This document shows positions 21,047 to 33,045 of a stretch of 64,000 bases of DNA, piece after piece (the first letter of the stretch is position 1; the number at the start of each line of letters is the position of its first letter). The stretch is from Hawksworthiomyces lignivorus. Taxonomy: Eukaryota; Ascomycota; Sordariomycetes; Ophiostomatales; Ophiostomataceae. The DNA lies in assembly GCA_002917075.1 (NCBI GenBank), contig NTMA01000031.1, forward strand, positions 261,890 to 325,889. Reading direction: 5' to 3'. A program made the translations under genes and the position numbers. The notes under the pieces were generated by a model. The model had not been told where the DNA came from, did no database searches, and saw nothing but the letters and a program-made list of their open reading frames with translations.

Positions 21047-22050
21047 GTGTGCCGTGTGGTGAGTTTAGTGGAGACAGCGAGTGTCGACAGCAAGAGACTG
21101 ACTAAATATGAGCCTGTTTGGACAGGACCTGCGCTGGCCACACTGATCATTGGGCTACGGCCGGGTTCCCTTGGCTGGCGCTGTGCTGGCATTGGCTGGG
21201 CTTGGCAGCTTTGTGCTGGCTGGTGCTGGACGGTGCTTGCCGGGATGGGCTCTGGTTGGCTAGGAGGCGTTCGTTTGTGGCGGTCACTGGGGTGGCCATC
21301 CGCTAATTAGACATTTGCAGGTCATGTTTAGCGGGGGGAGTGAGCCGGGGTTTGCCCATCAAAAGGTGTAAAAAGTGTGTGAAGCGGGACATTGGCGGGC
21401 GGGTATTATTATTTTGTGCTTTTTTGTCACAATAAACATTTGTTCCTGTATATGGGGGGGCGTACGTGGAAGCACACAATAGCACTTTGCCTTCTGGTGG
21501 CTGCAGAAATGCTGTTTCTCTACGAGCAATACGCAGCAAGGTGCATGCTTCTCATAAGATACACGTACTATCTCCGTGTTTTGATCTGTGACTGTGCTGC
21601 TTATTCCAGCAGCAGCGTTGGCTCCTGTCCCGGGCCACATGCTCAAGGCAGCTGTGCAATATCATCATGCTTACGGAGTACAGAGGCTTATATTTCCAGC
21701 AGTGCCGTGTGCTGTAGCCGCACACGCTGATAAGCTCCGCAACCGGATTTGCAGCCCAATCTCACCCTGAACACAGCGCCGGTGCCAGATAAGCTTGTGC
21801 CTGTCCAGTCCACTACCCGCCAGCGTTCCGTGCCAATAAATCTTGCGCCCATTTTCCAATCCGCGCCCATCACAGCCAGGCCGTCAATCGCCGCTCCTTC
21901 ATTTGCATCTGCGCCCAGCAAATCAAACATGGACAGGGTGGTGTTGCATGGAACATCTATGGGGCGCACCCTGGCACATTCCTGCGAAAGGAAAATGTTG
22001 CGAATTAGGTAGTTTCTGGTGTATGCAATTTGTGGTGTCCGTGTGTCTGA

Positions 22051-22079
22051 GTGTGTGTGCCTGTGTGTGTGTGTGTGTG
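22051..22079. repeat. GT dinucleotide repeat
   Basis: Nearly perfect GT microsatellite with one interruption (GCC) near 22059-22061. Confidence 0.9.
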
Positions 22080-22401
22080 CTTGCGTGGTGTGATGCAGAA
22101 CCCCATGCTGGCCCTTAGTCCGGTGAAAAGAAGACGAGCTACTGGGCAATTCAAGGAAAGGGAGAGCAAGAGAAGAGCAGGAGAGAAAACAAGGAACGAA
22201 TTGAACTACGGAGCAGCTCTGCCGAGCCCGTCTTAGGGCAAAGGGGTGAGCGCCCGGCCTCGTCTGCTTAGCGACTCGGCCCGACAAGCGGTCAGAGACA
22301 AAATAGAACGCTGAAAGAAGAACATGTTGAAGATAGTGTGGCTGTCTCTGCTGAGAGGGAGGCGCTTCGGGCGGGTAAGAAACTGTCCCCGCAGCCAGCG
22401 T

Positions 22402-22436
22402 ACGAGCAGAGCGAGCAGAACGAGCAGAACGAGCAG
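22402..22436. repeat. 9-base tandem repeat ACGAGCAGA
   Basis: About four units of ACGAGCAGA with one base change in the second copy. Confidence 0.85.
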
Positions 22437-23482
22437 TTCGAATTCACTTTTTGGCTCATTTGCAGTGCTGCTCCTGGCTGATCCCTTCCTTTGTCGCAGA
22501 AGGTGATAGACCATGTCTTGCCTGACCACGGCCGCAGGGATACGCTATTGGGTCTTATTGTGTCAGTCAAGCCAAAATGTGAATGCACAAAGGGCGGCCG
22601 CGGAAAGACAGCGCGCTGTGAAAGCAATTGCCCGTAATAGCCAGTAAGCATTGCCTAGCTTCTGCGTGGTCAGAAACAGAGACATGCATGCCCTGTCCAG
22701 ATTCAGCATAGCACCTGTTACGAGGATTATATGTATGTATTTGTACGGAGTAGTGCATATCTCTTTCGAGTTATCCTGGGGTGGAGATTGACCTTTACTG
22801 GTAAGCCGCGGCGGAGTGGATACCGCCACATGGCAGAAACGGGAAAAGGCAGGAAAAAAAAAAAGGTGCATGATCGAATGGCCGAAAAGGGCAGGCACGA
22901 TCAAAGAGGCAGAACTGGCAGAAAGGCACGTGAATATAAAGCCCATGCTAAAATCCTGCCAAAATATCACCGCTGCAGTGTGGCTGGCTCCCCTGGCTAA
23001 AGCTGGGCCGTGCAAGCAAATGAGCTCGTATCCTTTGAGGCAGACAGGAGAATAGCCTTGGAGGAATTACAGGCTCGATGCTGTCCACACCCTCTTGCAG
23101 TGGAATACGGGACAGGATGCAATTGAGAAAGGAGAGCTAGCATTGAGTTCGGGGTACTTGTACGGAGTGTTCCGAACATGTTACGAGTGCTGGGTATGTC
23201 CGCTAAGACGGCTCGCCAGATCTTAAGTTTGGATTCTACAGGGGAGGTCTTTAGCGCTTATTGACTTTTCCTTACGGAGCGGCTTAGAGGCGGTAAGTCC
23301 CACTGCTTATCGATAATGTCCCTACCGATAAAAAAATTTAGATAGCACGGCAGAAAAAAAAAAATCACAGTTATAACCAGTACCGCCAAAAGAGGCTTCG
23401 TACGGACAGACGCATACGCACAATACGTCTGGAAACGAATTGCAAGAGATTGCGGATCAAGAACACCCAAAAACTGCACAAT

Positions 23483-24913
23483 ATGGCGACTGCGGTGGAA
23501 ACAAAAGCCGCAGCGGCGGCAGACGAGAGGACAAAGGACGCAGACAGCAACAGCGACCGCTCTTCCTCCCCTGCCTCCTCCTCGGAAGCGACGACAAAGA
23601 AGAAGAAGCGCAAGGCCAGCAGCGCCAACGCCGACCTGCCCGAGCTCGAGGTCGACCTCAGCCTGCCGGAGCCGCCGTCTAAGCGTGCCCGGCGTGCTCT
23701 GAAAAAAGGCAAGCCGCTGCCGGCCAAGCCCAAGTCGGACGACGAGGACGAGGACGAGGACGACAACGGCGCCGGTGGCGAGGACGGCAAGGACAAGCGC
23801 AAGGGAAAGGACGGGAGCAGCGGCAATAAGAAGGAGCGGTCGCAGTTCGGCATCTGGATTGGCAACCTGCCCTTCACGGTGACGCGGCCGCAGCTGTTCC
23901 AGTGGCTGGTGGACAGCTCGGGCGGCGCCATCGCCGCGGACGCCATCACGCGCGTCAATCTGCCGCTGGGCAAGAAGCAGCCACACCAGCACCGCCCGCA
24001 CAACGTTCACAGCGATTCCTCAGCCACGCCGAACAAGGGCTTTGCCTACGTCGACTTTGCCACCTACGAGGCCCAGGTCGCCGCCGCCGCCCTGTCGGAG
24101 ACGGAACTGAGCGGCCGCCGCGTGCTGATCAAGGACAGCAAGTCGTTTGAGGGCCGGCCGAAGGAGACCGCCGCCACTGCCACCTCCGCCGCAGGAGGTG
24201 CTGAGGGCGCAGACGGCGCAGAGGACGGCGATGCCGGCACTGCAGCGAGCCGCCGCGCCGCGCCGCCCGCCGGCACCACCAGCACCAAAATCTTCGTCGG
24301 CAACCTGGGCTTCGACACCACCGAAGACGACTTGCGGCGCCACTTTTCGCCATGCGGGCCTGTCGCCTGGGCAAAGGTCGCCACTTTCTCGGACAACACG
24401 GAAAAGTGCCGCGGCTACGGCTGGGTGCAGTTCGGCGGGCAGGACGAGAACGGCGCCACGGTCTCGTCCGAGGCTGCCGCGGCTGCTGCTGCTGCCGCCG
24501 TCCAGGGCTTTGCGCGCATCAAGGAGACGGTCGACACCGAAGAAGATTTCGCCGCAGAGGCGGCTGCAGCTGACGGAGAGGCAGACGACGCAGAGGGCGA
24601 ATCAGGTGCCGCTGCCGCCAAGACCCCCGCTCGCACAAAGACTCGCAAGTGGTGGGTCAACAAGCTCAAGGGCCGGCCGCTCAAGATCCAATTCGCCGAG
24701 GATGACCATGTCCGGTACAAGAAGCGGTTTGGCAAGGACCGTCACCAGAATCAGAACCAAAACCAGAGACCCCCAAGACCAAGGCAAGACAAGAGACAGA
24801 GCGAGGATGACACAGACGATGCGAACAAGCCATACAAACTCCAAGACCTAAGCATTGCACAACGGACAGGTGCTGTGACGGCTTCCTTGGGAAAGAGAAC
24901 AATTTTGGAATAA
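23483..24913 (+). CDS. NOP13: nucleolar two-RRM protein, NOP13-like
   Basis: Single exon, 476 residues from MATAVETK. An in-frame codon 11 positions earlier is less likely as a start. The N-terminal 115 residues are charged, with nuclear/nucleolar type KKKKRK and an acidic DDEDEDEDD run. RRM1 spans about 122-217 (IWIGNLPF; KGFAYVDF). RRM2 begins at about 268 (IFVGNLGFDTTEDDL; GYGWVQF) and is interrupted by an Ala/acidic insertion before its last strand (GRPLKIQFAEDD, about 395-406). This order and the split RRM2 fit the Nop13/Rnp24 family, found in nucleolar pre-ribosomal particles. The exact RNA target is not known to me. The Ala10-like run (about 331-339) and Gln/Asn-rich tail are low complexity. 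Confidence 0.85.
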   Translation: MATAVETKAAAAADERTKDADSNSDRSSSPASSSEATTKKKKRKASSANADLPELEVDLSLPEPPSKRARRALKKGKPLPAKPKSDDEDEDEDDNGAGGEDGKDKRKGKDGSSGNKKERSQFGIWIGNLPFTVTRPQLFQWLVDSSGGAIAADAITRVNLPLGKKQPHQHRPHNVHSDSSATPNKGFAYVDFATYEAQVAAAALSETELSGRRVLIKDSKSFEGRPKETAATATSAAGGAEGADGAEDGDAGTAASRRAAPPAGTTSTKIFVGNLGFDTTEDDLRRHFSPCGPVAWAKVATFSDNTEKCRGYGWVQFGGQDENGATVSSEAAAAAAAAAVQGFARIKETVDTEEDFAAEAAAADGEADDAEGESGAAAAKTPARTKTRKWWVNKLKGRPLKIQFAEDDHVRYKKRFGKDRHQNQNQNQRPPRPRQDKRQSEDDTDDANKPYKLQDLSIAQRTGAVTASLGKRTILE

Positions 24914-25396
24914 AATAGGCATGGCCATTAGCGATTTTGTTTGTATCTCGGAATTTCTTTTTTGGTAGCTTTCTTTAGCAGAATCGTGTCAGTTCTTTTC
25001 GACTACGGAGTAAACTTGAGTCTTTCTTAATGCAGAAATCAATTCTTTACTAAATGAACTAGCATAGAGTAGGCTGTACTTATCGCTTTCACCTATCACT
25101 AATTACAAGACGGTGAGCGGCGCAGGGGAAAGAGTCTTGTTGTCTGCTTTTGCAGTAGAGAAAGGAGAGAATATAGATCATCAATCTGGAGTAATGGAGA
25201 CAAAGGCAATGAAAAAGGGGAAACGAGAACTCGCAAAAATTGCCTTGAAAGAGCAACAATTCAAATCCCAGTACCAATAAGACCAATAAAAACACAGCGA
25301 CATGACTCAAGGAATATCGAGCAGGTATGAAGCAAACCAAAAAGAAAAAAAAAAGATAACATCGAAAATATTTCCTACATGGCTAAGCGCCATGCT
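24914..25396. other. intergenic between convergent genes
   Basis: 3' flanks of NOP13 (+) and NBR1 (-). It has one copy of TACGGAGTA at 25004-25012 and A-rich stretches near 25340. No gene seen. Confidence 0.6.
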
Positions 25397-28300
25397 CTAC
25401 TTCTTCTGCACCTTAGCTTGCTCCTCTTCTAGAAACTCTTCGTCTGAAGCATCGAGGATATCGTATTCCTCGTCTGTGAGGAATCCATCCTCAGAATCAT
25501 CGTCGGCCCAGTCCTCGAATTCAGACTGCTCGCCAGTAAAATTAGCCTCCGCTGCTTGAGGAATGGCCTCTGGCTCGTGGATGCTAGCAACCGGAGATTC
25601 CTTTTCTAGCTTCGGGAAGATCATCTGGCTGCTCTCTGCCGGCTCCGGGGTTGTCTCTGCTGCAACAGGGGCGGCCTCTTCCTCGACGGCCTCCTCTTTT
25701 TTAACAATCACATCTTTCGTGGAAGAAACTTCTTCCTCCTCCTCCTTGGGGCGGACGTCCACGTCACACCAGAGGCGGTCGCCGAACTTGATGCCGCCCT
25801 TGGTCGTCAAACGCCAGTAGGAAATTGCCTTTCCGAGACGAGAAGGCGTGCGCAGCAGGACAGTGAAGGGGAACTCAGCACCCGGCGCCAGCGGCTCATA
25901 GCAGATCGTGGACTCAGAAGCAGACACGAGCTCCTGGATACCAGCAGGGTGGTTGGGGTCGACGTGGCCCATGTAGTCGCCGCTCACAAAGCGGACACAG
26001 CAGCCAGCCGGCCAGGAAACAGAGCCAGTGTTGCGGAGGGTCCACGTCTGCTCGAACACGTGGTTCGGCGGGAAAACGGTACCATCGGTAACGGCATCCG
26101 ACTGGAACATGGCACCGAGAAGCTCGGCGGCGGGCTCATCGGACGACTTGACTTCCGGCTCAGCCTGAGTCTCAGAAGAGGCAACAGAGGACTCCTCTGC
26201 AACAATTGGCTTGACATCAACAACTGTCTGAACCTTGTTCAGCTGGATATCGCCGGCCTCGGAGCTGCCCGAAACCGTAGCAGCGGCAGGAGTGCCCGTA
26301 GAGCGGGGGGAGAACATTCTTGAGCGGCGGTCGCCCATGATGGGCATCCGGCGGCCATCGTCGTGCTCGCCTGTCGTCGTAACAGAGACGTGGCGCACGG
26401 GCGTGCGGAACTTGATCAATGGATGAGTCTTGTTATGTGTGTTGGCAGGGCTGGCCTCGCAGTTGGCACAGAAGTCTTTGTTGTTGCAGACGGCACACTT
26501 GTAGCGGTCGCCGACAATAGGAGCCCAAGCGCGGCCAGCGCTGATACAGTGCGGGCCATCGCAGTAGATCCCGACATGAACGGGCGGCGCGACGGTTGAC
26601 TTGACGCCGGTACCCTCGACGAGAGGCTCGTAAATCGGAATGAACCGATGGTCGGGATGGATGAAGTCTGCGTTCAGGACGCAGTCAGAGCAGTAGTCCC
26701 AGTCGGGGCAGTTCAGGCACTTATGGCGGACGCCAGTAATGAAGGTCTCGCATCCGTCGCAGACGGCATTGTGGCGCTGGCCACGGCCGGCGGAAAGGCG
26801 ACGCGTCACGTTCCAGTCGAATTCGGTACCCTCCACGGCAGGAATGAAAGCATGTTTGGGGTGGTGACCGTGATCATTCTTAGTGAAACACTCCTTGCAG
26901 AGATCAAAGTCGTAGCACGTCGTGCAGTGCAAGAATTCTGCCTCGGGCAGCTCGCGGATGCAGTTGTTGCATGTGCGAATCTGTACCTGCACTGCAGGCT
27001 TCAGAATCTCGGCAAGAGCAGACATGGCAACCGGAGCTGTGTTGGCCACGCTGCGGGCCGAAACAGAGCGCGCCAGGCCCTCTGGAAGTCTGTAGTACCG
27101 CGAGCTGTTTAGGCTCGTCTTAGCAGCAGACTCTGAGCTGGACGCTTCCGTCTTCACCTCTTCCTTGATGAGAGTCTCTGTCGACTTGCTGGCAGCCGCC
27201 CGCCACGGGGACTTTGGCTTGGCCGGAACCCGCTCCGTAGTGCTGTTGATAATGGAGCCCTCCTTGATATAGCGCTTGATCAGCCAGTGCTCAGGGTTGT
27301 AGCAAGTGATGCCCAAATCAACGCAGTCCTGGCAGAGGTCGAAGTCGCCCTCCTCGCACGTGGAGCAGTGATAGTGGGTGTCGGGGATGTGGCGCTCGCA
27401 TGAATTGCAGCAGACAGAAAAGCCCGCATGGAAAGTGGTCGAAGACGCAGCAGTAGACCGCGCATCCGCATCTTGAGCAGGAGACTGCTTTGTCTGCTCG
27501 ACGTCCTCTGTCTTCAGTATCGGGCACTCCCACGCAGACGGATAAGCGCGAGCTGTGCACTTGATAACAGGAATCGGCTGTGGGGCAGGAGCCGACTCGA
27601 CGGCGGCAGCCTTGTCGAGCGTGCTGCTGCTTGAGCTGGACTGAGGAGCAGGCGACGAGGACTTGGAAGCAGAGAACTCAGCCTTCCGGCCCATCTCAGC
27701 TACAGAAGCGCCCAGGCGGGCGATGTTGCGCTCCAAAAGCTCATGGTTGCGGGCCATGTTTTGCAGCGTGGCGTGAAGGTGTGCATCGACGTCCTGTTCC
27801 CAGGTGTTGTCGACCGCCGGAGGAGCAATCGGGAAGCGGCCGGGAATTGCCGGGTATTGGTGGTCCTCGGCACGGGACATGTTGGAGGAAACGATCACCG
27901 GGGTCGTGGAGGGCTTGGCCGGCTTTGCAGTCTCACTTTGACCGGCCTCGGGGATCTCTTCCATCGTGACGGGGCGAGGTCCAACCTTGGGAGCTTTCTC
28001 CGGCTCGAGCTCGCTGCCGGCTGGCGTAATGCGAAGCTTCAGCTTCTGCTTGGCCTTGGCGGCACGATATAGCTGCTTGTAGACGCTGGGAACATTGCGG
28101 TCAAGTACGACAAAGTGGCCGGCAGAGTCGGAGTAACGCTCGAAGCGGCACTCGGTTGAGGAGGGAATGGAGAGGACCTCGCGAAGCTGCATATTCTAGT
28201 TAGCCCGGTTGTCATAATGCATTAGAGGCTTTAGGCAAGTGCAAAAAGTGCAAAGGTTGCTATCTGAGAATGTGACGCGCATCTAATCAAAGTGTTGTCC

Positions 28301-28544
28301 TGTGTACGAAACTAGGTCACACATCCACCAGACAGACCCCAACAGGACAACGAAAGTGAAGCGGTGCAATATGCGGTACGCAGCCAAGCCGCTGCTTAAG
28401 CGGCGACATAAAACGCACCTTATCTTCGAGCGAGCTCGCAACAAGATCCCGAAGAGGAAGCTTGACCTTCTTGTTGACGCCCAAGTAGTTGATCTTGATG
28501 GTGATAGGCGTATCGGTGGTAACTGGCACCGATGTCGACGCCAT
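25397..28544 (-). CDS. NBR1: NBR1-type selective autophagy receptor
   Basis: Exon 1 is 28544-28419 and exon 2 is 28195-25397, with a 223-nt intron; 974 residues. Splicing completes a PB1 domain (about 13-98). Four ZZ-type zinc fingers follow, near 301-350, 447-493, 518-565 and 574-630, each with paired Cys (for example CCNSC, CNNC, CDGC) and terminal His. The FW (NBR1) domain is at about 735-858 (FPPNHVFEQTWTLRNTGSVSWP). The acidic C-terminus contains EEYDILDASDEE; Tyr953-Leu956 is a candidate Atg8-interacting motif. No UBA domain is seen. In other fungi NBR1 proteins carry hydrolases such as Ams1 to the vacuole, through the FW or ZZ domains, by Atg8 or ESCRT routes. The domain order makes the identification firm; the cargo is inference. 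Confidence 0.92.
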
Positions 28545-31500
28545 GGCGAACGGCGGGTTTTTGCAGGTCTAGGTGCTGCAAAGAAATCTGGCGAATGTTA
28601 GATGCAGTTCGTCGCTAGGTCAGAGATATGACACAATAACAGAATGCCAATATTGAACAGGGCGCTCGTCAAGATTGCATGAATCAAACGAAGCCGATGC
28701 AGTATAATGTGTAGGAACAACAAAGATGAGTACAAGAAAAAAAGGACCAAACCCTCCAAGATGCAATAGTGAAGAACGGAACAGGTACAGGTGACAGGAG
28801 GAAGAGGGGGGAGCTGAGGTTAAAGTAGCATGGCGGAAAGCGTGGCGAGGCGGAGATAGAGGGCGATAGCGGCAAGAAGGGGCATTTGCTTACGTCTAGT
28901 AGTTGGAGATAGCACTGGCGGCGTAGGCAGCGTTGGTCGACGTATCAATGTCTCCAACGGCACGGACAGCTTAGTCGAGGTCTTGTTGCTGCTGTTAGTT
29001 GAGAGCAGAACGATGGAGAGGACAAGAACAAGAACATATGATAAAAGCAGCGGGAAGAAGTACGTACGAGCAGATGATCAAGACGAGGGGGGGAGGAGGA
29101 GAAGTTGGGTGTTTTGTCGGTGAGAGGCGTTGGCGGCAGGAAAAAGGTTTAGAAAAGTAAGGCAATGGGGCAATGGGGCAATGGGGCAATGGGGGGAGGA
29201 ACAGGGATAATAGGCAAGGAGGGAAGGAGGGAAGAAGTGAGAGGAGAGAGGATAAGCTGTTTTGTAGGGGAGGCGACAAAGGAGGACGGCGGTTGGTCAG
29301 CGAGGGGCGGAAAGTGGAGAAACTATAGTGGTGGAGGTCGGAGGCAGCAGGAAAGTGAAGGAGCGAAACACGCAATGAATAGAAAGGGAAAGGGCGAGTC
29401 AATGCAGTTTTGAAAGCAGGGTCGGACCAGGACTGGAGGGCAACAACGACCAAGCAAACAAGCAGCCCAGAGAGGGAATAGGTGCTGCCCCACCTGCCCA
29501 GAGTCACAAGTCAGATGCCGGGTGAGAGAAGGAACGAAAGGAAAAAAAGTACTTTAAGCACTCTCTGCGATAAATGTTGTGCCTCTCCCGAAGCAAGTTA
29601 ATGAACTGAGAGAAAATTACACAATCCAGAGTATGCCGAAGAGGCAAGTTTCTACAAATACATCTACGTGAAGTGGTGCACATTGTTGTTCGCTTGCCAT
29701 TTGTAACCGAGGGTCCTTCTTTCTCTCTCTTCGTCTTTGTTTTGCCTCGTCTAGTGTCATTAAGTACTGTTTAGTTATTGCTGCATGTATTACATCAGTG
29801 ACACGAGCATTCAATGTGAGATGTGCTATCTTATGTTGTACTACTAGCCAGTAGGCAGTCACGGAGTCTTCGCAGTGCTCCTCGGCGGCGAAAAGCGGTC
29901 CCTTCTTTATTGGGAATAATGGCAATAATAAAAAGGGAAAAAGAAGAGAAGACCAGTCGTCCATGTAGCCCGAGCTATTATGCTCTAAAGTCGCTAACAA
30001 AGCCCGATAGCACGTCAGCAGCGGGGAGAAGCGGCCAGTGGATGAAAGGCAAGAAAGAAGAGAATGGTGACAGCGACGGCAGGGGGGGGCTTCAACTCAG
30101 TGACAGTGGGCCTGGCCCTTGTTCTGTCTGGCTTAGCCCGGTTTTATCAGAATATGTAGGTAGACCAGTAGTTTGCCGTGTGCCGCTCTGTTTGAATATG
30201 CTGTGTTGCCGCGGTGGCCGTCAGAAATATTGATTGAATAAATCGGGACAATGCGAGATTCATGCAGAGGCTCAGAAGCCAAGAAGCCTGAAGGTGGGAA
30301 TGTTCAGGCGCGGCCAGTGGGTTCAGCCTGGCCGTAGCGTCCACAGCAGGCATTCCTGCATACGCGGTCACCAACCAGAGGCCAACATCCCCCCAGGGCT
30401 TACAGAGAAATATGGCATGGGCGCCTACAAAACTGTGTATAATAATACGAATACACCGTGCTTTCGTCCAGTTTGCTGCCCATCGCCCCACAGACATAGT
30501 TCTAAATCGACAAGGCTAGCGGAGTGTCGTCACAGGCTTGGTGCCTCAAAGGAGAGCATTCCCTTTCTGTTCTTCTTGAATCTTCTGTTTTGCTTTTCAA
30601 TCCTATGGTCTCTTTTTTTTTTTATATATAAATGAAAATGAGAATGATAAACTAAAATGTTTATCGAACTTCGCCAGGCAGTTGAAATTGCGTTTGCAGG
30701 CGCTGCGCGAGATTATTCAAGGGGCAAAGAAGGCTGTCGAAGGTGAGGTGAGGCCTAGCGTCCAGAGGGCCGGTTTACTGTACACGCGGTGTCTGCGCAA
30801 AAGGCATCCGAGCTGACGACCCTACATGAATTAGCTGTGCCGCTCGCCTTTTTACCGCCAACCAGTTCAGCCAAAGGCTTCTTGTCCCTCCAGTTGTTTG
30901 AAACAAAATTTCCGATTACAGACAAAGTCCTCAGCCGCCCGTTTCTGGTCTCACATGACTCGGATAAGGTGCTAGAGTGTTTCTATACATGTCTTGGAAA
31001 CTTCATTCTCAGAAACCAGATATAGTTGATTGATGGAGGTGGCTTTTGCTGGGTGGGATGATCAGAAGCTGCCATGAAGGTGGAGGGGGATGGGATGACA
31101 AGAGCAAAGCAGGCTCTACTAGAGAGATTGGCCGGGAAGGCTCTGTTCTCAGTATTCGGAAGCCTGTCCCGAATGTCTCTCTCCACTCTTACGTACATCG
31201 ACACTCTCCATGTGCGAACACACAAGAATACACGGACACTAAGCTCGGATATACTAGCTTAGGCAGAGACATGATGTCTCGCAGTCTGGTGGGCGATTTT
31301 TCCACTAAAACAGGTTGAAAAAAGCACATAAATGTTGTGGAACAAACGGTGTAAAAAGAAGCCATCAAAGCGTCACCACACCAAGAAGCCTCCTCAGGTA
31401 GGCAAATCAGATGTCAAGGATCCTTCATCAGGCGCAAAGACTGAAAAGAGAAGAAAGTAAATGCGAAAGTGCAAGCAAGCAACAGAAAGGCGGCGACGCA

Positions 31501-33045
31501 TTATTGGCCAGACGGCCAGCAGTGTGGCCGACTTACGTAGAGGTGGTAATATCATGGCTTGTCCACCACCTTTTTCCTCGCGTGGCCACGTAAAAGAACA
31601 TCGGATATTGTCCGACTTGCAGACGTTATCCAGGAGGTCGGTTACTCAGTTGCCCGACACGAGAGCCTCGATAGCGTTGCCATATCTTGTCTCCTGTTCA
31701 GCCAGGCAGATTATGCTATATTCTTTTATTTTCTTCATAGAAGGCGACATACCTCACCGGGTCCGACAACGTCGATCCATGCCAATAATCCAGAGCAATC
31801 TCTGCAGCGCATGTACTCCTAGCGGTCGGCCATTGGTGATATTGGTCTAGATCTGGCTGATCTTTTTTGTTACCGACGATTGCGCAGAGTAAGCCTGCGT
31901 GGCGTCTTGCCCGAGCTGTCCGAGTTCTAGACAGGGGGAGAGAAAAGCACGCGCAATCTCTCGTAATAAGCAGCCGGTATTGGAATGGTTCTGAATTTGT
32001 CCACACGCTGGGCTGAAGGGCTGAACCAAAGCGCTCTGGTCGGATATTGGTAGAACTTTGAAATGCCAAATACCGACAGAGCTATTATAGTTTGTTTTGC
32101 TTGGATGGTGATATTTTATGACTTTGTTCCCTGCCGCTTTCCTGGCAGCGGCAGCTTGATCTTATTGGAGCCGCATGGCAAAATCTGGTCGGAGCCGAAA
32201 GTGCACCATGATTTCCGCCCACCGGTACGATCCCGAGAGGGATTCCGCACCTAAAACATGACCGGACGAAACAGAGAAGTGCAAAAAAAAAACATAAATA
32301 TATGTAAAAGAAAATAAGGAAACACATAAGCTTCTAGATTCTTAGGCCTCAATTTGGAACCCGGAGATGTTAGAATGTTATAGTTCATGTGCGATCTATT
32401 CTCCTATTTCTGGTGCTTCTATATATCTCCAGTCCTTCTTTGCTTAAATTGTTATTTCCCCTGAAACAAGCCTGCTTCGAGTTTTCGTAGAAACGCCTGC
32501 CATGGATAGCATGCTCCCCAGCAACGAAGCATTTGGGGGCAATTTAGATATAGATTGCTGTCCGTTGCTACTTTCGCGCGTGCCATGCCATAATTGGAGC
32601 TGTTTCCCTTAAACAACGAGGGAGCGCGCGATGCGGCTTGGCATGCAGCCTTGCGCGTCTCCGTCAGCATGTTCTTCCCTTTGTGGTGCAGAGGAAGCTT
32701 CGCAGCTAGCATACGATGGATCATCATCATTCGACGTGCGGCAGATAAGAGAGCGTCGCAGAAGTGCAATACCCCATAGAATCCTCCTTTGTGGCGCCGG
32801 CGGTTGTCGATCTCCTGTGGAGGAGCAGAGCAGCGTGAGACTGAAGCGCATATCATGGCCGCGTACTCGTCTGCACAATGACGCGTCTAAAATCGGCGGG
32901 GGTGGGGAGAGGGGAGGAATAGTTGTAAGCGTCAGAAAAGATAAAAAAAAACAACTCTATGCAAGGAAGCGAATGAGGAATGCGCTCCAAAAAAAAAAAA
33001 GCCAGTTATGCGAGAGCCGTGATGCGCTCTCTCCCTGCTATGTAG
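28545..33045. other. 4.5-kb intergenic region, no supported gene
   Basis: The first kilobase is a purine-rich (plus-strand) NBR1 leader and promoter with a GGGGCAAT repeat at 29161-29199. Across 29.5-33.0 kb many frames of 60-180 codons occur on both strands, but none has a recognisable domain, splice chain or protein-like composition. I see no transposon ends, long terminal repeats or tRNA. Base composition is unremarkable. Confidence 0.5.
29161..29199 (+). repeat. GGGGCAAT tandem repeat, possible G-quadruplex
   Basis: Four G-runs of four or more separated by CAAT, ending GGGGGGAGG. The spacing fits an intramolecular G-quadruplex on the plus strand. It lies about 620 bases upstream of the NBR1 start, on the template strand for that gene. 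Confidence 0.8.

Larger units (their letters stand above)
20215..23482. other. 3.3-kb intergenic region, repeat rich
   Basis: No supported gene. It contains the purine-rich STS1 leader (20470-20660), a TTTTA repeat (20769-20790), a C23 run (21024-21046), a GT repeat (22051-22079), a 9-base tandem repeat (22402-22436) and two copies of TACGGAGTA (21672-21680, 22744-22752). The 199-codon minus frame at 22287-21688 runs through the GT repeat as alternating His/Thr and does not look like a real protein. The final 150 bases are the NOP13 promoter. Confidence 0.5.

Noticed and set aside
21688..22287. 199-codon minus-strand frame
   Set aside because: It runs through the GT repeat as His/Thr alternation, is low complexity elsewhere, and has no family or splice partner.
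28995..29507. 170-codon minus-strand frame upstream of NBR1
   Set aside because: Ser/Pro/Leu-rich product of a pyrimidine-rich leader and the GGGGCAAT repeat; no protein-like structure.
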